From assembly GCA_013299105.1 (NCBI GenBank), contig JAAFJY010000013.1, forward strand, positions 1 to 64,000: a stretch of 64,000 bases of DNA, given 5' to 3'. The notes below the pieces were generated by a model that saw only the letters and a program-made list of their open reading frames with translations, searched no databases and was not told the origin of the DNA. A program made the position numbers and the translations under genes. Shown here piece after piece: positions 25,168 to 34,249 of this stretch (positions within the stretch are counted from its first letter, which is position 1; each line of letters begins with the position of its first letter). Source of the stretch: Chitinophagales bacterium. GTDB taxonomy: Bacteria; Bacteroidota; Bacteroidia; Chitinophagales; Saprospiraceae.

Positions 25168-27492
25168 TCAGCGAGTGATCGCTTCATCCAGGTTGTAAAC
25201 GATTTGAATGGTTTCGCTCAAAGCCGCGCATTTAGCCATATCCACGCCTTTGGCTTGGGGTATTTCGCCTATTGCGAGCAATTTTTCGGCTTTTTTGCGG
25301 TCTTTGGCCAACTCTTGGTAACGAATCTGGTAGTACTGGCTCAGTTCTTTCAGCTCTTTTTCCAAAGGCTCACGGGCCATGATTCGCAGGAAGACCTTTT
25401 TGATTTGGGTCTCCGGGTTGGTGCCTTCTTTGAGCAGATTGGCCGCTAAAAAGCGTGCGGCCTCCAACATTTGCGGATCATTGAGCATGTTGAGGGCTTG
25501 CAGGGGCGTATTGGTCATTACCCTTTTGGCTACGCAATAGTCGCGCATTGGGGCATCGAAGGTGAGCATGAAGGGTGGAGGAGCGGTGCGTTTCCAGAAG
25601 GTATACAAGCTGCGACGGTACAATTTTTGCAAACGGTCCTGCTTGTAAAACATCAGTGGACCCCGACCGGGGTTGGTGTCTTCCCACAAGCCTTCGGGTT
25701 GGTAGGGTTTGACACTGGGGCCACCGATTTCGTGGTTCATCAGGCCACTGCTGGCTAGCCAATTGTCGCGCAGCATTTCGGCGCTCATGCGCAGGCGTGG
25801 GCCACGGGCAAGCAAGCGGTTGTCAAAATCTTTTTCCCGCTTTTTGGCGTCAATTTTGTTGGATTGCTGGTAAGTAGCCGATAGCAAAATCTGCCTAACC
25901 AGGCGCTTGACATCCCAACCATTTTCGCGAAAATCAACGGCCAGCCAGTCCAGGAGCTCGGGGTGGGTAGGCAGCTCACCCTGGTTGCCAAAGTCATCGC
26001 TGGACTTGACGATGCCCATGCCAAAGATTTCCATCCAAATTCGATTGACAAAAACCCTGGCTGTGAGCGGGTTTTTGGCTTCAAACAACCATTTGGCCAA
26101 GCCCAGGCGGTTGGGGTCGTATTGATTGCCGAAGGCCATGACCGACTTTGGTGTGCCTTGTTTCACCGAATCTCCGTGCAAGTCGTATTGGCCACGCTTG
26201 AGGATATAGGTGGTGCGGGGCTTGGGCATGTCTTGCATGATCATTACTATGGCGGTATCACCTTTCTTTTTGTTGATGAAGGGCAGGGTGTCTTTGATGG
26301 TTTTGTCGTACAAAATCATATTGGGTGGATCGCCCAGCGAAACCAGGTCAATCACTCCATAGAGTCCTTTCTCAGGTACATTGTTGAAAAACGAAAAGAC
26401 CTGGAAGTACTCTTTTTGTGAAATCGGATCATATTTGTGGTCATGGCACTTGGAGCATTCCAGGGTCAATCCCAGGAAGGCCTTGCCAAAGGTATTGGTG
26501 CGATCGGTCACGTATTCCACGCGGTATTCTTCGTCAATCACCCCGCCTTCCTGGGTGATTTTGTGGTTGCGATTGAAGCCCGTGGCCAGGATTTGCTCCT
26601 TGTTGGCCTTGGGCAATAGGTCACCCGCCAATTGCCAGGTCACAAACTTATCGTAAGGAATATTTTTGTTAAAAGCGTGGATCACCCAGTCGCGCCAGGG
26701 CCACATGGTGCGCGGACCATCGTCCTGGTAACCATGCGAGTCGGCATAGCGAGCGATGTCGAGCCAATAGGCAGCCATACGTTCGCCAAAACGCGGCGAA
26801 GCCAGCAATTCTTCTACCAGCTTTTTGTAAGCATTGGGTGAAGTATTGTTCAAATACCGCTTCAGCAAGTCATCGCTGGGTGGAAGGCCCGTCAAATCCA
26901 ATGAAAGGCGGCGGATCAGCTTGGGCCATTCGGCTTGCTCGTTGGGTTTGAGGCCATTGGCCTCCATTTTGGCCAGGGTGAAATGGTCGATTTCGTTTTT
27001 TGGCCAATCGCTCAAGCGTACTTTGGGCAAAGTAGTTTTTTGTGGTGGGATAAAGGCCCAGTGTTTGCGGTACTTGGCACCTTGGGCAATCCATTTGCGC
27101 AGGATCTGTTTTTCGTTTTCGTTGAGGCTGAGGTTGCTGTTGGGTGGGGGCATCAGTTGCTCTGGGTCTTCATGCACCAAGCGGCGGTACAATTCGCTTT
27201 GTTCGGGTTTGCCGGGAACAATCACGAATTGGTTTTTGGCATCCTTTAAATGTTGAAACAAGCCTTCTTTGGTGTCCAATCTCAGGTTGGCCTCCCGTTT
27301 CTGAGCATCTGGCCCATGACATTTGAAGCAACGATCGGATAAAATGGGTTTGACATGGAAATTGAAATCCACTACATCGGGTACTGCATTGTTCAATGCA
27401 CCGGGTGCTTTTGCGCATTCAGACAGCGCAATCAGGGATAGGACCAAGCCAATGGATCCCAAGAGGAGCCATCGTTTTTGCGAAGTAAACAT
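25168..27492 (-). CDS. DUF1549/DUF1553 protein with PSCyt1 cytochrome domain
   Basis: About 774 residues from ATG 27492; an in-frame start nine codons upstream is possible but the inner start gives a better signal peptide (KRWLLLGSIGLVLSLIALSE). C26 might be lipidated, although the -1 Glu is unusual. The planctomycete cytochrome C domain has heme motif CFKCH at 55-59 and LMPPPNSNLS further on. DUF1549 follows (WPKNEIDHFTLAKMEANGLK), then a second CxxCH (LECSKCHDHKYDPISQKEYF) and DUF1553 near the C-terminus (ARVFVNRIWMEIFGMGIV, LLATGARLR-like core and DAPMRDYCVAKR). It probably acts in the periplasm with the DUF1501 partner on polysaccharide or sulfated sugars; that role is inference. Confidence 0.9.
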   Translation of the reverse strand: MFTSQKRWLLLGSIGLVLSLIALSECAKAPGALNNAVPDVVDFNFHVKPILSDRCFKCHGPDAQKREANLRLDTKEGLFQHLKDAKNQFVIVPGKPEQSELYRRLVHEDPEQLMPPPNSNLSLNENEKQILRKWIAQGAKYRKHWAFIPPQKTTLPKVRLSDWPKNEIDHFTLAKMEANGLKPNEQAEWPKLIRRLSLDLTGLPPSDDLLKRYLNNTSPNAYKKLVEELLASPRFGERMAAYWLDIARYADSHGYQDDGPRTMWPWRDWVIHAFNKNIPYDKFVTWQLAGDLLPKANKEQILATGFNRNHKITQEGGVIDEEYRVEYVTDRTNTFGKAFLGLTLECSKCHDHKYDPISQKEYFQVFSFFNNVPEKGLYGVIDLVSLGDPPNMILYDKTIKDTLPFINKKKGDTAIVMIMQDMPKPRTTYILKRGQYDLHGDSVKQGTPKSVMAFGNQYDPNRLGLAKWLFEAKNPLTARVFVNRIWMEIFGMGIVKSSDDFGNQGELPTHPELLDWLAVDFRENGWDVKRLVRQILLSATYQQSNKIDAKKREKDFDNRLLARGPRLRMSAEMLRDNWLASSGLMNHEIGGPSVKPYQPEGLWEDTNPGRGPLMFYKQDRLQKLYRRSLYTFWKRTAPPPFMLTFDAPMRDYCVAKRVMTNTPLQALNMLNDPQMLEAARFLAANLLKEGTNPETQIKKVFLRIMAREPLEKELKELSQYYQIRYQELAKDRKKAEKLLAIGEIPQAKGVDMAKCAALSETIQIVYNLDEAITR

Positions 27493-27779
27493 TGTAATTG
27501 ACCGCAGAACTGTACCCAATTGGAACAGTTCATGCTTTTTTGTTGTGAAAAAGTAAAACTTAAGCTGCCTCTAATTTAATTGAATTTTCATTCTACAGAA
27601 CAGCTTTTGTGCTAAAATGCCAAATTTTTTCTCAGTCTGCAAAGGAATGTCAAAACAAGTAGATATTTTTTTACAAATCGGCGGAATTATTTTGCCTTAC
27701 GGTTTGGCGACTTGGTAAATTACGCCTAGTATTGGAGCCTATATTCTATTTTTCTTCGTTTACAATCAATCACAAACTT

Positions 27780-28514
27780 ATGAACAGATTGTTGTTGAGT
27801 GGCATTTTGCTTGTTGTTGGAGCGATTTCAACTTGTCATGCCCAAATCACCGATCCAAAAGCTACAGAATTTTGGGAACCTGAACCTCGGGTGGTTACTC
27901 CAAGTGCCGCCAAAGCGCCCTCGGATGCTATTGTGTTGTTTGATGGCAGCAATACCAGCGAATGGGTCGCAGTTAAAGATGGTAAAGCCATTGGTTGGAA
28001 ATTGGAAGGTGGTGCTATGACGGTGGTGAAAGGAACCGGAGCAATTCGCAGCAAAAAAGAATTTGGGGATTACCAGCTACACATCGAGTGGCGTACCCCA
28101 GCTGTAGTGGAAAGTGAAGGGCAAGGGCGTGGCAACAGTGGCATTTTTATGCAGGGTCGTTACGAATTACAGGTTTTGGACAGCTACAAAAACCGCACCT
28201 ATTCCAACGGTCAGGCTGGATCTATTTACAAGCAATCCATGCCATTGGTCAATGCTTGTATGCCTCCAGGTGAATGGCAAACCTACGATGTGATTTACAC
28301 TGCACCACGCTTCAATGCGGATGGAATTCGGGTATCACCAGGCTACATCACGGTGATGCAAAACGGTGTTTTGGTGCAAAATCACACCGAGATCAAAGGC
28401 ACCACTGAGTACATTGGCATGCCCAAGAACATTGCGCATGGCAAGGGGCCCCTGGAACTCCAGGATCACGGCAACCCTGTGAGCTACCGCAATATTTGGG
28501 TGAGGGAACTGTGA
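27780..28514 (+). CDS. DUF1080 family (3-keto-disaccharide hydrolase-like) exported protein
   Basis: A 244-residue protein; ATG 27780 gives a clean signal peptide ([20 protein letters not shown]). The DUF1080 domain is a concanavalin-like sandwich: [53 protein letters not shown] and a final [20 protein letters not shown]. Members hydrolyse 3-keto-glycosides produced by oxidoreductases or bind glycans. It is divergent from the DUF1553-DUF1501 genes (287 bp between starts), and such genes often occur together, so a shared sugar-degradation role is likely. A strong bidirectional terminator follows. Confidence 0.9.
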   Translation: MNRLLLSGILLVVGAISTCHAQITDPKATEFWEPEPRVVTPSAAKAPSDAIVLFDGSNTSEWVAVKDGKAIGWKLEGGAMTVVKGTGAIRSKKEFGDYQLHIEWRTPAVVESEGQGRGNSGIFMQGRYELQVLDSYKNRTYSNGQAGSIYKQSMPLVNACMPPGEWQTYDVIYTAPRFNADGIRVSPGYITVMQNGVLVQNHTEIKGTTEYIGMPKNIAHGKGPLELQDHGNPVSYRNIWVREL

Positions 28515-28552
28515 TATTAGTTGAGGAGTTGAGAGCAGGAAGAACTTTTGCG

Positions 28553-28594
28553 AAAAAAACTCCCTGGCATTGAAAATTGCCAGGGAGTTTTTTT
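28553..28594. terminator. bidirectional intrinsic terminator
   Basis: ACTCCCTGGCA (28559-28569) pairs with TGCCAGGGAGT (28578-28588) around an 8-base loop; A7 on the left and T7 on the right make it work in both directions. It separates the convergent DUF1080 and MarR genes. Confidence 0.9.
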
Positions 28595-28607
28595 CTGTTG
28601 ATGCAGG

Positions 28608-29219
28608 TTAGCCCAACTTTTCTTCAAAGTGTGCACAGTCAATTCTTTGTTCTGACATTTGAGCGGTAAGGTGCAAAGTGGTGCAGTAAAACACCGATCC
28701 TTCGGGGTTGGGTTTGAAATGTTTGCATGATAGGCACATGCGTTGTTGGGGCAAGATGCCGATGTCCTGTATTTCTTTCAAAAGCCTCACCAGGCTAAAG
28801 TATCCCCCCATTTTGTCTTCCAGCGGAATAGATTGGAGCATTTGAGCTATTTTGGAAGGATAATTGCCAGCTTTTTCGGCCAATTGTCGACCACTTTCGG
28901 TGAGGAAAATGCTGTAGCTGCGAAAATCGCCAGCTTGCTGTTCACGCTCCACCAATTTTTTTTCTACCAGTGTTTTGACTGCATCGCTAATGGTGGGTTT
29001 GCTCAAGTTGAACTCCTTGGCGAGGTACCCCACTTTGCATTGATCTTTGGGGTGATAGCGGCAGAAGATTAAGATTTGAGCCTGTATGGGACTGATTTTA
29101 AAGTCTTTACAGAAATCCCAGACCATTACCCTGCAAGCATCAGCCAAACGAGTGATGCCCACAGTAATCAAAGCGTCAATTTCTTTACGTTGTTGTTCTG
29201 GATCAAAAATTGAACCCAT
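28608..29219 (-). CDS. MarR family regulator with C-terminal four-cysteine motif
   Basis: A 203-residue protein from ATG 29219; the longer frame would overlap the operator-like palindrome. The winged helix-turn-helix (about 40-110) includes YLAKEFNLSKPTISDAVKTL as recognition region and EREQQAGDFRSYSIFLTESG as wing. The C-terminus adds C162-x2-C165, C179 and C195 (MCLSCKHF, VFYC, RIDCAHF), a spacing that could bind zinc or an Fe-S cluster, or act as a thiol switch. MarR proteins usually repress neighbouring genes and themselves and release DNA on ligand or oxidation. A perfect palindrome lies 20 bp upstream of the start. No divergent partner gene is adjacent, so the regulon is unknown. Confidence 0.85.
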   Translation of the reverse strand: MGSIFDPEQQRKEIDALITVGITRLADACRVMVWDFCKDFKISPIQAQILIFCRYHPKDQCKVGYLAKEFNLSKPTISDAVKTLVEKKLVEREQQAGDFRSYSIFLTESGRQLAEKAGNYPSKIAQMLQSIPLEDKMGGYFSLVRLLKEIQDIGILPQQRMCLSCKHFKPNPEGSVFYCTTLHLTAQMSEQRIDCAHFEEKLG

Positions 29220-29238
29220 TATCCATAGTTTTATAGTC

Positions 29239-29258
29239 TGTAAAGGGAATACTTTACA
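29239..29258. promoter_or_regulatory. probable MarR operator
   Basis: TGTAAAG-GGAATA-CTTTACA is a perfect 7-bp inverted repeat (20 bp in total) located 20-39 bp upstream of the MarR start, where autoregulatory sites usually lie. Target assignment is inference. Confidence 0.6.
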
Positions 29259-29421
29259 ACAAAAGTCAGTCAAAGTGATATGGGTTTGGAAATTTTTGGT
29301 GTTAGACGCAAGTATCTATCAGTTGTTCGCGTTTCACGAAGGTATGTTTTTTTCTTGTTGATCGCACCTCCACAAGGTATTATTTTCCAAAAAAATTGTA
29401 AAAATACTGTTTGATTCTGGA

Positions 29422-30525
29422 TTATAAGTTCATTATCCCAGAAAATGAGGGGTTTAATGCCACTGACCGATTAAAATCCGCCTTTGCCTCGTCGATATCC
29501 CCCGTTTCCTGGAAAAGGATGGCGCGGTTCAAGTAGGACTCCGCATTACTCTCATCAAGCGCTATGGCTTGGCTATAGTCAGCAAAGGCGGCTTCAATTT
29601 GTCCCAAATCACTGTACAAATTGCCCCGATTGTTGAGTGCTTGCAATGAATCTTGTGGGCTACTTGTAATGATTTTGCTATAATCGTTGATGGCATCTTC
29701 AAAACGGTCTAATTTTTTGAAAACGATGGCGCGATTGAATAAAGCATTGGGGTTGTTAGGGTTTAGCTCCAATGCCGCTGAATAATCATTGATGGCCGCC
29801 TCGTATTGCTCCAGGTCATCGTGTAAATTGCCCCTTGATAGCAATGCATTTACTTCTTTCGGATTGATCTCTAGTACTTTGTTATAGTCTTGTAGTGCTT
29901 CATGGTGATAGCCGAGTCCGTTGAGCAGGTTGGCGCGATTGAAGTAAGCAACGTGTTGTTGAGGCCGCACTTTAATGGCTCGACTATAGTCGTCGATTGC
30001 TTGCTGGTACTGACTGAGGTTGATGTACAAATTGGCTCTGGCATTGTATGCCTCTGCAAAATCGGGTCGCTTGCTCAAGGCTGCGCTCATGTCTTTTAAG
30101 GCTGCATCAAAATTATCTTGTTGCAAATAAACCATGCCCCGATTGAAAAACAAGGCCGGATCACTGAAATCCAGGTTTTCAGCTTGGTCGTAATCAAGTA
30201 GTGCCGCATCCAGTTGTCCCGATTCGGTATGCAGGATCGCGCGGTTGAAATATGCATCCGCGTCTTCGGGTTTGAACTCGATGGCTTGGGCGAATTTTTG
30301 TAAGGCTTCTTCTGGCCGTTGCAAATAAGCCAGCAAGTTGCCCAAGTTGTTGAGGGCGTCGGTGTCATCGGGTTTTAGCTCAATGACTTTTTCATAATCG
30401 GTCAGGGCCTCTTCATAATGGCGTGCCTGGGTCAGGAGGATGGCCCGATTAAAATAAGCATCAGGGTGATGCGCTCCATTGGCGATGAGTTCATTCAGTT
30501 CTTCGAGGCTGTGTTGCTGGCTCAT
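29422..30525 (-). CDS. tetratricopeptide repeat protein
   Basis: A 367-residue protein made almost wholly of about ten TPR units of 34 residues. The consensus is evident in repeated ALxDYxKVIELKPDDTDAL and AYFNRAILHTE segments. There is no signal peptide, so it is probably cytoplasmic and acts as a protein-protein scaffold. It follows the exported TPR protein by 16 bp on the same strand and is the last gene of the five-gene minus-strand run starting at rlmB. Partners are unknown. Confidence 0.85.
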   Translation of the reverse strand: MSQQHSLEELNELIANGAHHPDAYFNRAILLTQARHYEEALTDYEKVIELKPDDTDALNNLGNLLAYLQRPEEALQKFAQAIEFKPEDADAYFNRAILHTESGQLDAALLDYDQAENLDFSDPALFFNRGMVYLQQDNFDAALKDMSAALSKRPDFAEAYNARANLYINLSQYQQAIDDYSRAIKVRPQQHVAYFNRANLLNGLGYHHEALQDYNKVLEINPKEVNALLSRGNLHDDLEQYEAAINDYSAALELNPNNPNALFNRAIVFKKLDRFEDAINDYSKIITSSPQDSLQALNNRGNLYSDLGQIEAAFADYSQAIALDESNAESYLNRAILFQETGDIDEAKADFNRSVALNPSFSGIMNL

Positions 30526-30541
30526 GTGATTTTACTAATAT

Positions 30542-31498
30542 TTAAGGTTTCATTTTAGCCAATTCGGCTTCGGCTGCAAGATACCCAAATGCCGACCAAT
30601 AGCGGGTTTTGCAGATTTTTTCAAAAATTTCGCGGCTTTTGGCCTTTTGTCCTTCGTAAAGATACCAATTGCCAATGCCATAACCTTGGGTGACCAAGTC
30701 GAGGTCCAGGCTGCCTTCTGCTTTTTCTAAATTGAGCAACTGATCGGGCTCAACCAGGCCTTTGTACACCTGGATACGTTTCCAGTATGCATCGTTTTCG
30801 ATGATCTCCAAACGTGCAGGTATTTTTGACAAAAGGGCCGCGGCCTTGTCGTATTGCCCCAAACGCCGATGTGTCATGTACAGCCAATCGGCAGTCGCCA
30901 CCAGCAAATCGGGATTGATGGAAACCGTCATGCAGCGCTCGTAAATTTCTGCTGCACGAGCAAAATCACCTTTTAAATAATACCCCAATGCCCAGTGGTA
31001 GTAGACATTGAAAGCGGTGCTGGACAGCGGTTGATTGAGTTTATTGGGTAAACCATCGGGTTCGATGTCGAGGGGTTTACCTTCAATCAATTCGGCAGCT
31101 TTGGTAAAATCGGCTATGGCTAGGTCTATTTTGCGAATGGTTAGGTATCGATGCCCCCGGTGGCGGTAAAAGCGCGCGTCTTTAGGGTAAATTTTTATGC
31201 CTTTGCTGAAAACCGCAATGGCTTCATCAAAGCGCCAGGCGTAGGCCAAGCGACGGCCTACCCAGATCAAATTGTCGGCATTGGGAGTGTTGTGGTAATT
31301 GAAGAGCGCCACCCGCAGCAAGCTGTCGCGGTTGAGCAAGGTGCGTGCAGGTTCTTCAGGGGGCAATAGTGTACCACCAGTCAGGGCTTTTACGGCCTTG
31401 ATTTTTGGCTTGTTGGGCCGAATGGGTAAATCCAACTTCTGGGCTGATAGGCCAATGTTGCCACACAAGAGTAAGAAAAGAAGCAGTATGTTTTTCAT
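30542..31498 (-). CDS. exported tetratricopeptide repeat protein
   Basis: A 318-residue protein. ATG 31498 gives a signal peptide (KNILLLFLLLCGNIGLSA) and overlaps the gntP stop as ATGA, which indicates translational coupling; the longer upstream frame is the gntP gene in another register. TPR-like helices are seen in WRFDEAIAVFSKGIKIYPKD, KIDLAIADFTKAAELIEG and KGDFARAAEIYERCM. It is probably periplasmic. Substrate or partner is unknown. Confidence 0.75.
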   Translation of the reverse strand: MKNILLLFLLLCGNIGLSAQKLDLPIRPNKPKIKAVKALTGGTLLPPEEPARTLLNRDSLLRVALFNYHNTPNADNLIWVGRRLAYAWRFDEAIAVFSKGIKIYPKDARFYRHRGHRYLTIRKIDLAIADFTKAAELIEGKPLDIEPDGLPNKLNQPLSSTAFNVYYHWALGYYLKGDFARAAEIYERCMTVSINPDLLVATADWLYMTHRRLGQYDKAAALLSKIPARLEIIENDAYWKRIQVYKGLVEPDQLLNLEKAEGSLDLDLVTQGYGIGNWYLYEGQKAKSREIFEKICKTRYWSAFGYLAAEAELAKMKP

Positions 31499-32844
31499 AA
31501 AACGAAGCAACTGAGTACCCAAATTAACACCTGGGCTAAGATGCCCATCAGCGCAGTTACGCTGGTGTATAGCCGGAATAAAATGGACGCAGGTACATTT
31601 GAAAAAGTAGAAATCACCCAAAAATAGGCATCATTGGCATGAGAAACGACCATGGAGCCCGCCCCCAACGACAAAACTGCCAAAACCCGACCCCATTCTG
31701 AGTCCAACCCCATTTGACCCAACGCTGGCCCTACCAAAGATGCTGCAGTAATGACGGCAACAGTGGAAGAACCTTGTGCCGTTTTTAAAATTGCCGCCAG
31801 CAAAAATGGAAAAAGCAGACCCAGGTTCCAGCCTGCCAAGGCATCGCCGACCATCGCACTCATGTCGGTGGCCTTGAGCATGGCTCCGAAGACCCCTCCA
31901 CCCGCAATGATCGCTAGGATTGGCCCTGATTTTTCAACGCCTTCTCCAAACCACCGGTTCATTTCTGCCCGCTTGCTGCGGCTGGGTAAAATCAACAAAG
32001 CCAGGACAATGGCCGTGAACAAGGCCATGATTGGATCGCCTAAAAGGCTAAGCATTTGGATGCCTAGGCTTTTTGGAGCCTCGGGATCTAATCCTAAAAA
32101 CACCAATGATTTGAGCCCAATTAAGGCGATGGGCAGTAGAACGGGCAAAAAAGACTTGAAAGCGGATGGAAACTCAGACTGAGTGGCAGTGATTTCCACT
32201 TTGTCGGCGCTTTCGATGAAATGTTCAGCGGGATAATTTTTCCCCATGCGCATGGCCCACCAATAACCCAAACCCGCCAATGGCAAGGCAATGACCATGC
32301 CCGCCAGCATTACTAAGCCCAACTCAGCACCCATTGCCGTGCCCCCAGCCGAAATACCCGGATGAGGGGGCACCAAACAATGTACCCCAAACAAGGCTGT
32401 AGCCAAACACACTGCCATCACGGGCATACTGAAATGAGTGCGCCTTACCAAAGATTGATTCAAGCCATTGAGGATGATGAAACCAGAATCGCAAAAAATG
32501 GGTAATCCCACCAAAAAGCCAGTTAGAGTGATGGCTGCGGGGGCATTTTTTTCACCTACCCTGCCCAAAATGTAGTTGGCCATGCTCATGGTGGCCCCGG
32601 TTTTTTCCAAGATCACCCCTAGTACGGTGCCTAGGATGATGACCAGGCCAATTTTTTTCATGGTTTCGCCAAAACCATCTTTGAGGGTGTCAACGATTTT
32701 TTCCAGAGGTAAACCCGCCAGCAGCCCTACCGCAAGTGCTGTAATGAAAAGCACCACAAATGGGTTGAGTTTCCAATAAGCAGTGCAAAGCACAATAAAG
32801 GCTATGCTTAGGAAAAGTAAGGTGAACAACCAGACGGTGAGCAT
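31495..32844 (-). CDS. GntP family permease (gluconate:H+ symporter type)
   Basis: A 449-residue membrane protein from ATG 32844; the longer frame overlaps the DUF2177 gene. It has 12 or more hydrophobic segments. Family features include FGETMKKIGLVIILGTVLGV, GLPIFCDSGFIIL and LFGVHCLVPPHPGISAGGTA near the middle, and LKTAQGSSTVAVITAASLVG in the second half. GntP members take up gluconate or related sugar acids by proton symport; the exact substrate is not predictable. The stop overlaps the start of the TPR gene. Confidence 0.9.
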   Translation of the reverse strand: MLTVWLFTLLFLSIAFIVLCTAYWKLNPFVVLFITALAVGLLAGLPLEKIVDTLKDGFGETMKKIGLVIILGTVLGVILEKTGATMSMANYILGRVGEKNAPAAITLTGFLVGLPIFCDSGFIILNGLNQSLVRRTHFSMPVMAVCLATALFGVHCLVPPHPGISAGGTAMGAELGLVMLAGMVIALPLAGLGYWWAMRMGKNYPAEHFIESADKVEITATQSEFPSAFKSFLPVLLPIALIGLKSLVFLGLDPEAPKSLGIQMLSLLGDPIMALFTAIVLALLILPSRSKRAEMNRWFGEGVEKSGPILAIIAGGGVFGAMLKATDMSAMVGDALAGWNLGLLFPFLLAAILKTAQGSSTVAVITAASLVGPALGQMGLDSEWGRVLAVLSLGAGSMVVSHANDAYFWVISTFSNVPASILFRLYTSVTALMGILAQVLIWVLSCFVL

Positions 32845-32873
32845 GATAAATTGGGCTTGAGGTGCTTGAAAAG

Positions 32874-33275
32874 CTAAAGTCCAACTTTTTTCCCAATCCA
32901 CCAAGTCAAAGTGCTGGTACTACCTGTGAGGAACATGCCCCAAAGTATGTCTACCCATACCACCCTGAATGGCCAATCTTGCAAAGTAGCCAGGTTGGTA
33001 AGGTCATAAGTGGCATAACAAAGACCACCTAGCAGTGCGCCGTTGAGCAGGGCTTGGGTCCAAGAACCAGATTGGTAAGCGGGCCATATGGCAAAATAAA
33101 GGATACCCGCGATGTACAAAAAGTAAAAGATAAAGGCTGCGGTCCAATTGACTTGTTTGGCTAGAAGCATACCAATTTGTTGGCGGTAAAAATCTTTGGC
33201 CAAAAATCCCAGCCATAGCATGTCAATGGCGAAAAAAATGACCGTAGCGATCAGGTAAAGTAGCAGTAGTTTCAT
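32874..33275 (-). CDS. DUF2177 family membrane protein
   Basis: A 133-residue protein with four membrane helices. ATG 33275 gives MKLLLLYLIATVIFFAIDML; the frame start at 33296 adds seven residues. The DUF2177 pattern is clear: DMLWLGFLAKDFYRQQIGML near the start, and LLGGLCYATYDLTNLATLQD followed by WPFRVVWVDILWG near the end. Function is unknown. It lies 38 bp downstream of rlmB and 29 bp upstream of gntP. Confidence 0.9.
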   Translation of the reverse strand: MKLLLLYLIATVIFFAIDMLWLGFLAKDFYRQQIGMLLAKQVNWTAAFIFYFLYIAGILYFAIWPAYQSGSWTQALLNGALLGGLCYATYDLTNLATLQDWPFRVVWVDILWGMFLTGSTSTLTWWIGKKVGL

Positions 33276-33313
33276 GAAATTTTTACTGGGTAACAAAGAA
33301 AATAATGCTTGGT

Positions 33314-34060
33314 TTAACCACCCATCCGTTGCCTTTGCACTTCGTACAGCATAATGCCCGCCGCAACTGAGGCATTGAGTGAATCAGTTTGTCCGATTTG
33401 GGGGATCAAAAATCGTTCGTCGGCCATTTCTGCTACTGCCGGACTGATACCCTCGTCCTCCGAACCAATAACCAGGGCACAGGGGTTGCTAAAATCCATT
33501 TGGGCCAGTGATTTGGTCGCTTTTAAATCGCTGACAAAAACCTGTACGCCTGAAAGCTTGAGCCATTCGATGGCGGTGGTCATGCTTTTTTCACGGCAAA
33601 GGGGCAAGACGGATAGGGCTCCCGCCGAGGTTTTTAGGGCATCACCGTTGACTTGGGCCGCTTTTTTGCTGGAAATGACCAGGGCATGTGCGCCAAACAC
33701 CTCTGCTGAACGGGCAATGGCCCCAAAGTTGCGCACATCGGTTACTCCATCCAGCAGTACCACCAGCGGGATTTCGGATTGCTCATACACCATTGGCAGT
33801 ACATCTTCCAGGCGTTGGAAAGGGATGGGCGAAATGAAAGCCACAACCCCCTGGTGATTGCCACCCGCTATTTTTTGCAGGCGTTCTTTGGGCACTACTT
33901 GCAATGGTACCTCCCAATCGCGGGTCAAATGGCGGATTTCCTTTTCAAATTCGCCCCTGATGCCTTGTTGCAACACCACTTTGTCTACGGGCAAGCCCGC
34001 TTTGATGGCATCGACCACCGGGTGGCGACCGTACACCATTTCTACTGATTTTTCTTGCAT
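33314..34060 (-). CDS. rlmB: 23S rRNA (guanosine-2'-O)-methyltransferase RlmB
   Basis: A 248-residue SpoU/TrmH-type enzyme that uses SAM to methylate the ribose of G2251 in 23S rRNA. The N-terminal L30e-like substrate-binding domain (about 1-80) begins VYGRHPVVDAIKAG. The SPOUT knot shows motif 1 DGVTDVRNFGAIARSAEVFG (Asn-x-Gly and Arg), motif 2 ALVIGSEDEGIS and motif 3 DSLNASVAAGIMLYE. The length is normal for RlmB. It is the first gene of the minus-strand run to 29422, though the downstream genes have no evident link to ribosome biogenesis. Confidence 0.93.
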   Translation of the reverse strand: MQEKSVEMVYGRHPVVDAIKAGLPVDKVVLQQGIRGEFEKEIRHLTRDWEVPLQVVPKERLQKIAGGNHQGVVAFISPIPFQRLEDVLPMVYEQSEIPLVVLLDGVTDVRNFGAIARSAEVFGAHALVISSKKAAQVNGDALKTSAGALSVLPLCREKSMTTAIEWLKLSGVQVFVSDLKATKSLAQMDFSNPCALVIGSEDEGISPAVAEMADERFLIPQIGQTDSLNASVAAGIMLYEVQRQRMGG

Positions 34061-34249
34061 GGCATTTGATTTGGGCGGCTAAATGACCGAAAATTTAATT
34101 TATTGCCGACAAAGAAAGTACTTTTTAGCTTTTCGATAGAACAAAAGTGTACTTCAGTCCGTCTCAACACTGAGTTAATTGTTTACTTTGGCTCTTCGAT
34201 AAAAAAATGTAAAAACTCTCATCATCCTCGCGATCACAAACGCTATAAA

